Shown: positions 27,309 to 39,200 of the stretch, piece by piece | How positions within the stretch are numbered: the stretch's first letter is position 1 | Layout of the letters: each line of letters begins with the position of its first letter | Origin: Bugula neritina | Taxonomy: Eukaryota > Bryozoa > Gymnolaemata > Cheilostomatida > Bugulidae | Length of the DNA stretch: 64,000 nucleotides | Assembly (NCBI GenBank): GCA_964035545.1 | Contig: OZ037767.1 | Location: 686,680 to 750,679, forward strand | Direction: 5' to 3' | The notes under the pieces: model-generated | Told to the model about the DNA's origin: nothing | Databases searched by the model: none | What the model saw: the letters and a program-made list of their open reading frames with translations, nothing else | Made by a program: the position numbers and the translations under genes

Positions 27309-30214
27309 TATTACAGTTCAGTGGTTCTTAGTCTATACTAATACATATGACATACAATGTCTATATAATGGCACTTTATAAGTCAAAGTTATTGTACAAT
27401 TATGAGTTTTAAATCATCATTATAACCATTATTTTTAGTATTACTATTAGTATTACATTTACTATTAAAATAAATATTAATAACTAATAAGTCTAACTAC
27501 AAGTAGCCTATAGGTATAACTATAGATATTAATATGTATAATTAGTACTATTTTAAGCATAACTAAAACTAATAGTAATAAGTAATACTAATAGCAATAC
27601 TATAACTTAAACTATTACTAAGTCTAGTGCTAAATGTAGTTTTACTGATTTACTTTTAGTTCAACTTTAACAATTCAAATTTTAGAGTTAGAGTTAGTTT
27701 CACTGTTAGAGTTAGTGTTACTATAACTATAACTCTACTATAAGAATAAGTATAACTAATACACCATAATTATAAGTATAACTATAACTATAACTTATAC
27801 TTAAAGTATAAGTATAGCTTATAAGTATAACTATAAGTATAAGTATTAAAATATTATCATGATTGTTACAATCATTCATACTATTAGTATTAGTATTACA
27901 ATTGTATATCAATTATTGAATATCAATATGAATATCATTATCATTATCATTATGGTTATGATTATTTTTTATTATTAATATTAACTTTAACTTTAAGTAT
28001 TACTATTAGTATTAGTATTATCATGAAATTTCTAAAGCCGCAGGCAGTTGTATGCGCAAAGACCGGCTGCTAACTTTACTGCTATTCTGCAAAGCTTTTT
28101 AATACTAGCTATTAACATAAACATCTGCAACTATCATCATTTATGATAATGATTACAAAGTCCGATGAGTAAAATACATGAAACGCTCAGTCATTGATAA
28201 GAATTGATCTGTAAACGACTTGCAAAGCTATGCTTTAATTGTAAATGGAGATATCAATGCAATGGTAAACTGGTCATTGCACTCAACGATTCTGTCACAT
28301 GAACAACTTTGTTAGTTGGTGCACAACGGTACGAATTCGCGGGTTTTTACTTTCGCTCTAAGAACTGAAGCTACAATAATTAATTTACATTTTAATGACC
28401 TTCTCAATTTTCTCTAATTCAATTTGAATGTTAAACTTGATTACTGTAACAGTGCTGATAATCATTAGCTGTTAGACTGTTTGAAATTGAAGTGTTAGTT
28501 ATAAGTTAGTTCAAATTTTTTTTATTTTCATTTAAATTTCAGTTTATAATTAAGTATTCCTGTTTGTCACTAAGTTAGTGTCAGTGTTACACTGTTAGTG
28601 TTAGTGTTAGCTTTTAGTTTTTGTAAGGTCTAAATTTAATTCAAGTTGAAGTTCTAAAAGTTGAAGACAGAAGTGAACAGTCACACTGCCAGTCACATTG
28701 ACTAACAGACTATTACTATGACTATCACTTGAATATGATACTCTATGACACTGACAGTGTCAGCATGAGTACGAGTATCAGTATGGCTATCATTGTGATT
28801 GTGAGTAACTCAGTATGTTCATTTGACTTTGTATTAGTATAACTATAAGTATTACTAAGTGAGTATTAGATTTATTCATTATGATTATATTCATTCAATA
28901 ATAGTAATACTAAGAGTAAGAGTAAGTAAAACTAAATGTTTTCCACTTCATTTAGTCGCTTGCTCTAACTCTTACTCTTAGTGTTATACTTACTCTCAGA
29001 GTCAGTTTAGTTACTTGATATTATTTTGCAGTTTTATAAACTTGTATTGAAGTAGGTCCAATTAGTTAACTCGGTCTCACACCATTACTATTAGTATTAG
29101 TATTATGATATTGGAATTTATCCTCATACTCATACCATCAATATGAGTATCAGTAACATTTAGTATCACTATCAGTATCATGCTGGTACTTACTCTGAGT
29201 GTTATGGTCATCAATAATAGTAATACTGATAGTCATAGTGTGTGTGACTATCAAGTATCAATATTACTATGAGTATGCTGAAATCCGCTTTCAAGCTCTA
29301 ACACTGAAACAGTTAGTATCAGTATGAGTAACACCAAGTCTAGTAACATTAACTGTAAAACTGATGCTTGAGCAACTTATAAGTTATATTTTTTCTAACT
29401 TACTCTGATAAAAATTTATTTAAGACTCTTAATATTATTATTATAATTAATATTATATTTATTTTTATTATAAGCGTAACTGTTACTGGACTAAATAAAG
29501 CTACAATATTACAATGATTATAGTACTAATTACAATGATTAAAGTACTAATTTTAAGTTTAGGACTGGGTATTGACCAAACTGACTCTGGGTCTGATACT
29601 CATGTACACAGAGATGATAATAACTTAAATATTGTCTAATTTGGCTTAAATCATGAAATCTCATTAGCTTTACTTCTAGTCTATGATAAATTTGCAACAA
29701 AAAGAAGTACCTTTAAAAAGCTAGTAAAATATGCTTTATAATATTAGTATGCTGTCATAAATATGCTTTTCCATAGAACTACTTAAAGGTGAAGTTACTG
29801 TCCACATGCTAGCATTTAATACTATGGTTTGAATTTCTTAGCAGTTTGTACTTGAACTCTCATTCATGGCCATCATATAAGCTTTTAACTTGCAAAGAAA
29901 ATAATGACATGGTGTGCCAAAGTCAAGTACATTCTGTAACCACATGTATTCACCTTGCCTTCATATCTGTAGTAATATACTTGTATACAGTACTCCATTA
30001 TGATGTACAAGCTGTAGTAATACACTTGTATACAATACTCCATTATGGTATACAATCTGTAGTAATATACTTGTATACAGTACTCCATTATGATGTACAA
30101 GCTGTAGTAATATACTTGTATACAATACTCCATTATGATATACAAGCTGTAGTAATATACTCTCAACTCTGTCAACAGCTGCATTTGAGGACGTCTGCTT
30201 TACTTTCAAACACA
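27309..30214. promoter_or_regulatory. ALDH/FLASH divergent spacer with presumed promoters
   Basis: The central part (about 28020-28490) is mixed-composition sequence with several CpGs (caacggtacgaattcgcggg near 28325-28345) and is my best guess for the promoter region of both genes. It is flanked on both sides by long degenerate low-complexity DNA: 27400-28020 (taagtataactataactata type) and about 28560-29480 (gttagtgttagtgttag, gagtatcagtaacat). A 45-bp repeat (29960-30160) precedes an acceptor-like site ending at 30178, so a 5'UTR intron before the FLASH start codon is likely. Confidence 0.5.
29960..30160 (+). repeat. 45-bp tandem repeat before the FLASH start codon
   Basis: Four copies of a 45-bp unit containing tgtagtaatatacttgtata and ctccattatg. 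The copies are 90 percent or more alike. They run to the acceptor-like ctctgtcaacag ending at 30178. Confidence 0.92.
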
Positions 30215-33200
30215 ATGGAGGTGGACAGTTCTGAGTTGTACAGTGATCTAATAGAAGATGAGGAGAATTCTGCCGCGTCAGGTGTTGTACTAGTAGTAGT
30301 AGTAGTAGTGGTGCTAGTAGTAGTACTAGTAGTAGTAGTAATAGTAGTACTAGTAGTAGCAGTAATAATAGTAGTAGTAGTAATAGTAGTAGTAGTGGTA
30401 GTATTAGTAGTAGTACTAGTAGTAGTACTAGTAGTAGTAGTACTACTACTAGTAGTAGTACTACTACTACTAGTAGTAGTACTAGTGGGAGTATCACTAA
30501 TATTCTTGTTTCTGTTTAGAATTTGCTGACTTGAAACTTTCCGAAAGTTCAGGCGTCACGTCTTCTGCTACTGATGCCGACGGCAGTCTACAGACGACAG
30601 GAAATACACCAATGATCTCTGCACTATCAGCTGCTAACACATTGAGCTTTAGCAAAGAAGCTATGGAAACTCTGCACAGCATTATACAGACCATAGAAGA
30701 GGCTGAGGCTAGCTCTACCACAGAACCTGTTTCTATTGGCTGGAATGCTGAGGTACTGCATTCTGATTGGTTCTTTTCAGAACCTGTAAATATAGGCACT
30801 GAGTTTATTGTTCACCTTTTCTTATTCATGAGTTCAAGCTCCAGGTATGTGATACTCCAGGTGGGTATGTGTTACTCCAGGTGGGTATGTGATACTCCAG
30901 GTGGGTGTGTGTTACTCCAGGTGGGTATGTGATACTCCAGGTGGGTATGTGTTACCCCAGGTGGGTATGTGATACTCCAGGTGGGTATGTGATACCCCAG
31001 GTGGGTATGTGTTACCCCAGGTGGGTATGTGTTACTCAATTAATAATTGATTCCAATGTTGGTAAGTGCTGCCTCCCTATACTCCTATTATTATAGTGTT
31101 ATCAGCATCTTACCAGCATATTGTGTGATCAGTTATAGCATTATCAGTACAGTAGCTAGGTTGGTACTACAGCTATAACTCTAACTACACAGATAGAGTA
31201 GAATATACAGATAGAGTATACAGATAGAGTATATATACAGGTAGTGACTGTATACAGGTAGAGTATATGTACAGGTAGAGAGTATACAGGTAAAGCGTGT
31301 GTACAGGTAGAGTGTATACAGGTAGAGTGTATACAGAGTAGTGTATATACAGGTAGTGTATATACAGGTAAAGTATATGTACAGGTAGTGTATATACAGG
31401 TAGAGTGTATACAGGTAAAGTATATGTACAGGTAGAGTGTATACAGGTAAAGTATATATACAGGTAGAGAAAAAGGAAGAGATAGACCTGATGGATGACA
31501 TATATTCACTCCACACGGATATAGAAAGGAAACATCTCAAGGAACAACTTGAGCTGAAGCAGACTATTGAGAGACTGACGAGGGAGAAGGGAGAGCTGGT
31601 TACTGAAAATATTCAACTTAAACACAACATCACCCTATTGCTGGTAGGTGGTTTCACTAGCAATTGTTCCTACGACTATAGTAGATAGTGAACATAAATA
31701 TAATATCTCCGCTGGACAAGTACATACTGTTGAACCTTTACCATCCTAAGTTGCTACCAAACTAAGTGCATGTCTCCTACTAGTCTAGCTACTGAGCAGC
31801 GTAAATCAGAGGGGAATGTTTCAACCTACAAAAGAACCCATCCTTTCTGTTCCTATAAACCCACTGATAGTTTATACTGTTGTATAATAAGCTAGAAACT
31901 TGCATCATGTCTTATGAACTCAACAGGCTACCGCCAGGAAAGAACTAGAAATGTACAAGAATTTGGTGAACACCCAGAGAAAGCAGCTGGTGCAGAAAGC
32001 TCATACTCCAAGAAGACACGTACAGCCACTAATGAGGTGCGTCATCTTTATTGTATCTGAATTCGCTTCACGGTCAAACTGAAATCTTTAGCTACCATTA
32101 ACTACTGTGTACAGCTTCTTGTGTTTGTACAGAGCCCTAACTTCTGGGTCAGAGTGTTGACATAAATAGACAATTGATTATTGATAAAGCAGCAGTCAGT
32201 TATGGCTTTATTGTAGCATGCATATTGAAGAAACTAACCGAACCCACGAGCACCCTGCAGTTGAAGGTCTTAATCAAAGTACAGTGGAACCTGCTATGCA
32301 GTCTCCCAGTCTCAGTCGAGAAGTGATTTCAGAGTCGGCCGGCCAGCCTTGTGACCAATTTACTACACCTCCTTCAGCTTCTCGTAACCGGGGGCAACAC
32401 TCAGACAAATGTTCCAGAGAGTCTTTCAGCTCCTCTGGACACAAAAACAGTAGAGAACCTTCTAGAGAGTCTGGTAACTCCTCGGGACACAGAAACAATA
32501 TAGAATCTTCTAGGTCAAGTGATGTCAGGAGTTTGCTGACCTCCCGGTCTAGTGTGCACAGGGCTAAGGAAGATCTACGTCAGCGCTCCGTGTTACGGGA
32601 TTCTGGCAATGTCGGTCACTCCTCAAGTAGACACCAGAGACATGACTCAGATAGTAGAAGTGGCTCCACTAGTAAGAGTAGTTCTACTAGTAAAGGTGGT
32701 TCTACTAGTAAGAGTAGTTCTACTAGTAAAGGTGGCTCCACTAGTAAGAGTAGTTCTACTAGTAAAGGTGGTTCTACTAGTAAGAGTAGTTCTACTAGTA
32801 AAGGTGGTTCTACTAGTAAGAGTAGTTCTACTAGTAAAGGTGGTTCTACTAGTAAGAGTAGTTCTACTAGTAAAGGTGGTTCTACTAGTAAGAGTGGGTC
32901 CACTAGTAAAGGTGGTTCTACTAGTAAGAGTGGGTCCACTAGTAAGAGTGGGTCCACTAGTAAGACTGGTTCTACTAGAAAGGACGACTTCAGAAGCAAT
33001 TATAAAAAGCGCCAATCTCCAGCACCAGAATTGTTGAAGAGGTCTGATCGAAATTCTGGCTTGTCTAATCATAAAAAGACTTCTAAAGAATATTCTAAGG
33101 AATCCAAAATTGAGCCAGGAAAGAAATGTCAGCAATTGCAAAAAAAAGACAAAGTCAATTCTTCCAATCAATTAGCAGAAGAGAAAGAGAACAAGGCAGG

Positions 33201-36200
33201 CTCTGAGCAGTTGCTGAGAGGTGAGAGTATGGCAAATTTAGTGGAACTCAAACAGTCCTTAATTCATCAACTAGATGATGACCTCAACATTGACAGCGTC
33301 AGTCACTCTATACCACAAGTCACTGGTTCCAATTCAGATTCTGACTGTCTCGTCATGGACTTGAACTTGAGTAGCAGTTCTGACTCAGACTGTGTGACAG
33401 CCAACAGTACAATGGTGACAGCCAGCAGTACAGCTGTGGCAGCCAACAGTACAGCTGTGACAGCCAACAGCTCTGGCCTTCAACTCTCATCTGATAATCA
33501 AGTTACTGATAGTACTGTCAAGGCAGAGTCTAGCGATATTAGCGAACCTTCTTGTACAGATGGTGCTTCACACCACCAACCCGTTAGCTCTTTGGATGCT
33601 GCTCAATCTGTGGACATCAAAGTCAAGCCTAGTTTGAAATCTAATGCTGCTCAAAATAATAAAGATTCCTTAGCGTTATCACACACTGTTCTTCCTCCAG
33701 GGAAGCACAAAGCTACCGACGAAACTGTATTATCCAATGCTGGTCCTGTTCAGCCATCTTGTGGTTTGAACACAGAAATGCGGTCAAACGCATTTAAAGG
33801 ACAAACTCTTTCAAATAATGAGTCACCCATTATCTCTACAGCTGCATCCATAGAGACTGAAGCAAAAAGGGGAGACAAATCTCTCCACACTGATGATATT
33901 TCATTAACTGCTAGCGTTGGGGAGAGCAGCTCAACGTCTACCAAATGTGACTCAAAGTCTCACTCTAACGAGCATAATGAGATAGACAGTAATCACACCT
34001 CCTTTTGTCCTCCTAAGGAAAGCTCTCTCCTCACTACTAAGGAAAGCTCTCTCCTCACTTCTAAGGACGGCTCCTCTGTTCAGATGTCACAGGCTTCCAG
34101 CAATACTGATACGCTCACAGCTACTACAGCAAATAATAAAGTAGACGTTATTCCAAACTCCGCCTCATCTCCAACTCACAATCCTGTCTCCCCTGATTCA
34201 AGACCTGATGAATCTGAACTGAACTGTGGTGGCTCAAACGTAAATACAGTGTCCAAGGAAGCTAGCCTTACAGCATCTAAACCAGGTATGAAGGCTACTT
34301 TTTGTTAATGTTCGGTATAGTTTCTCATTAATGCTTCTGTATTGCTGCACATCTTTTAGTTGTCAGTGTTTTTCTCATCTACTCCACCACTGGTGGTAGC
34401 TCACTATCAGGTAACTCACTATCAGGTAACTCACTATATCATTGTAGTGCACCACGTGAGTTTATGACCATGTGACTCCCCGAGTTATTTAGCAGTTATT
34501 GAAATTATTTTAGGTTTCCGCATTCCAAAGAAGAAACCCGGAACTTTGGCAGAGCAGATCTCCCAGCCAGCAAATGCTAATCCAGACGCTGTTGGCATTG
34601 GTAAGGGGCCTCCACCATATCCGCTAGTTTTTCCTGGGGATAAATCTATTGGCGCATAGCATTGGCAATAACTTTGAATGATGATTGGTTATCTGTGTTA
34701 TACTTGTATGGTGATTGGTTATCTGTGTTATACTTGTATGGTGATTGGCTGTTTATCTTTTGCAGGTGAGAGCATAGGTACTTCAAAGAAAAAGCAGAAT
34801 ATGGATGCAACTAGCAGAGCTAATAAACAAAATAACTCAACATTCGAAAAGAGTGCAGATAACTGTCCCAGTGAAAGCAGCACTGTACCAAATGCCAAGT
34901 TGTCTTCCAGTGATTTTAGTAACTCAAAACCACCAGCACAAGCGGCGAATTCAAAATGCAGCCAAATTCAAAGTACGAAAATAATCCCTCTTGAGGATAC
35001 GGAAGTGATTGAGTTGAACAAAGATCCAAGGAAACCTTCAGTCTGTCAAATAAGTTCGGTTGATCTTGCAATAGTATCTTGGTCCTCTGCTTGTCCTTCA
35101 GCTTCATCTAAAACTGCGGACCGCTCAAAGACTGTAGTTTCTAAAACTTTGCCAAGCACCGACGCTTTGAAACGAGAAAGTGTGAATATTCAAGTAAAGG
35201 AAGAACCTTCTGCTTGCGTGGACAGTGGGAATACCAGTGCTGGCTACTTTCCTTCAACCGTACTGAAATTAGAGGCATCTGATTCTTCTAACCATTCGAA
35301 TTCTCGAAGCCAGCAAAATGTTTCACCATCACAAAATGTTCTGAAGTCTGGTAATAGAAATGCCTTCAAAAGTTCACCCACAACGCAGCTTCAGACAAAT
35401 ACAGTGACCAGTGTACTGGATTTAGCTCACTCCCCAATAAACAAAAAGTTTCGTATACCCAAAAAGACTAAACATGAGAGTTCTTCGTCACAACCTCAGA
35501 GTGAAGTTGATAATAGAAATAAACATCGGAATTCCAATCTTAGAGATGGCATCTCAACTGAATCTCTTGAAAAGAAGGGCCATTTATTTGTTTCCTCAAA
35601 GCAAAATATTTCAGATTTGTTGCCTTTGGATGGTGATCACCAATCGGTAGAAAAGTTTTGTAAACAAAATAGTAAGGAGTTAAATAATGAAGTTGCACTG
35701 ACTCACCCTGACCTAACTGTAGAAAGTCGTGAGCACTCAGCAAAGAAAACAAGCATAAAACCCTCCACTAAGAATCACAGCAGGGAAACTTCTTTGAGTA
35801 AGAAGAAAGATTCTGTAACCCCTGGCCAGTTGAACAAGAGTAACGTTGGTGATGTGGATAAAACTCATGGTTCAAAATCTCAAACTGGTAACACTTATAA
35901 CTCTGGAAGTTCTGATAGACAAGTCATTAGCAAAACCAGAAATTTAAAAAGATATGAGGAGTCAACCACAACTACTACTAAAAGATGGAGGGAAAATGTG
36001 GATGGATCAAGCAGAGTTGGGTCTCAAAGACACACTGATGGGCATACAGGGAAAGAAACTTTCTACACCAAAGCAGAGAGAAGCTCCCAGCGGTTCAGTG
36101 GTGTTAAAGATGATGGTAAGCCAAGGCCTCAAAAAAGGCATAGAAGCATATCACCTCATTCAGAAGCACTGCAGCATAAAATCAAAGATAGGCAAAATAG

Positions 36201-39200
36201 TGAGGGCTATAAAGTTGAAGATCTAATTGTCAGCAACAGTAAAAATAATCGGCAATCTCTAGAGAAGCAGTCAAGGGAGGTAAATCAGAAATATAGTAGC
36301 AGAAGTAGATCAAGGGATCAGGTCAATGAGGGTGACGTATTCAGCACGAAAAGTCAGGTGCAAGTGGCTAGATCTCAAAATCACAAAATTCGAGATAGGA
36401 GTTCAGATTCTGCTAAGTCTAATGCCTCAATTAGGTATGATCGAAAAAGCAGAAGTAATTCACAGGAGCACAAAAATTCTGAAAAATATTCTCACCGCTT
36501 GTCAAACCGAAGTTCTCCATCAAGGCGCAATCCTTCTGCTAGTTCTGAAAAGCTGAAGCAACATGAAAGAGATAGTAAAGGTCCAAAAGAATGTGAAAAT
36601 TCTGATGGAAGCCGAGAATCAGGACACAAAAATATCAGTATAAAAAATGGCTATTCTGAAAGTCCTGTTGGAATTCACGAATCTGATGGTGTTAAAAAGT
36701 CTAGAGGATTCTCTGAGTATTTAGAATCTCATGATGAAAGACCGAAGAGTGCATCTCTAGACCGAAGAGACCATCTGTCTAATAGCAATCTTCTAAACCG
36801 CAACTATAGTAGTCCAACTCAAACTAGATCCAACAAAAGAAGCAGAGGTAAGGCGGAGTGTATCACTAGTACTCAGAAGCACAGAAAACAAACTCTCGAG
36901 GACACAGATTCTAAGTACTTTACCAAACGCCCTGAAAATAATAACATTACCAGTAGTAATAGGGAAAAATTGAGAAGTAACTCTAATGGGTATAACAGTT
37001 ATAATGGTGATGCTAAAGCTGATGGTGAGCAAGATGATAGACTTGGTGAAACAAAAAGGAATTATAAAGAAAACTGTAGTGATTCACGAGAGTACAGAGA
37101 GTATAGCAGAAGAGATAGAGAACTATCGAAAACAAATGTCTCTTCTGAGTACAATGAAGCAGTTGATATTCATCATAAGACTTACGAGGGTGGAAATGAA
37201 TTTGAACGGTGCAGAAGTAATTCAGAAAGAGCAATTGATAAACAGGATATTTCTGGTATCACTCCATCCTCTATTAAATCAAATGACTCAACAACTTCAA
37301 GATCTCAATCAAAACACCCTTCTGCATCCAATCAATACAGTAAAGAATCTAAAGTTACTGGAAAAGAATCAAATTTAAAAGATCTCAGGGCTGTCTTGGA
37401 TAGTAATGCCAATGAACAAAGATCCCTTCAAAGACGGAATCGTAAAGCTCGCTCCAGCTATTCTGATGCAACTCATGAGTCAATTTTTCAGAGTTTTCAA
37501 CTCGATTTTACTGAATCTGAAAGTGGTTTTAGTAACAGTAAGAATACAGACAAACATGGCAAAGATGTAATTGCAGGTAAACAGCTTGACACAAAAACTT
37601 CCCCAAAGCATAGTGGCAAGTATGGGCAAATCAGCAATCAACGCTGCAGAAGTTCAGATAAATCTGAGAGAAGCAGGGAAAATGTTCAGCTAGGCTCTAG
37701 AGTGTTGGAATCCCGGAGGGATGGTCGTCAATCTCGAAGTATGAAAGCTGGACCTTCAGATGACAAATTCAAGAATAAAGTTGGAGCTCGTAGAAGTAAT
37801 GCCCAGTCACCTCCGTCTGCAAAACACCGTTCAGATCAGCACTCAACAAAGTCCAGGAAACAGTCACCGGTCTCATCATGTACGAAACGAAGACGGTCTT
37901 GTACTTCCTTAGAAAGCAGAAGTGATAATAAATGCCGTAAAACTGAAGAGAGCCGCGTGAAACACTCGGATAGTAAACCAGCAGCTCGTATTAGTAAAAC
38001 AGCTGATGGCATGGAAAAGGAAAATTTAGAAACTGACTGTGAAAGTTGGCGGCATATCTCGTTTGCTTCTCCCGTAAGATCTGATGTGAAGCAAGGCAGT
38101 CTCAACAGGTGTGTACCTGCTGTAGCTCTGTTTGGGTCATAACTCTTAAGTGTGCTCCTATTAAACTTTTGTTTTTCAAATTAAATTTTTATAACTAATA
38201 AATGATATGCTGGTTATTTATGGCACATGATTTTCAGCTCACAACTGTAAATTTTAAGCACTACTCGATCTTTGTCATAATTCATATGGGCGTGTTTATT
38301 CACTATATGGGCGTGTCTATTCACTATATGGGTGTGTCTATTCACTGTATGGGTGTGTCTATTCACTATGTGGGTGTGTCTATTCATTATATGGGCGTGT
38401 CTATTCACTGTATGGGTGTGTTTATTCACTATATGAGTGTGTCTATTCACTATGTGGGTATGTCTATTCATTGTATGGGTGTGTCTATTCAATATGTGGG
38501 TGTGTCTATTCACTATGTGGGTGTGGTAACTAGTAATGCTGATGGTGATGTCATATTTTCAGGTATATAACAGTGGACGAGGGAAGCAAGGCTAAGGCTG
38601 CCACTTGTTCAAAGGTGAACTCTTTTGTTATTGAGAAATGTCTGTCCAAGGCTCTAGTTTTCTTATGAAAAATGTTAAGCTTGCAGTAAAAGTAGTAATT
38701 ATTAGTTGTATGGCTTGGCTATTGTTAGAAAATTTTATTAAAGTTCTCTTTCCATCTATAAGATTTAGTAACATTCATCACTGATGACTTGTGCATCATG
38801 TTGTCAAGGTGAAGGTGAAATACTCAGTTAGAGCAGGATGTCTGCGGGGTGTCCACTATATCTTCTGTGTGTTGAGTTTCTCAGACTACTTTATGAATAT
38901 TTTTTGTTTGTAGAGTTTAGGAAGTTCTCCCACGAGTCCACAGTATCTGTCCCAGTCATCTATAGAGTCCCTCACTATTTGTAGTGGTACTCTGCCGTTC
39001 ATTAGTCCCGTCAAACAGTGTAAGTATTCGTCACTCTCACGCTACGCTGTCACATATACACTGTCACACACAGGGTTGGGGGTAATTGTAATTTTTAATT
39101 GTAACTGGTTGTAATTAATTACATTTTATCAAGTAATTGATGTATAAAATGTAATTGTAATTAATTTCATAGCTAATGTAATTGATTTTTACAATTACTT

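Noticed and set aside
32616-33171. Long frames on both strands over the Ser-Thr-Lys repeat
   Set aside because: Shadow frames of a coding 18-bp repeat; only the plus frame continues into conserved flanking exons.
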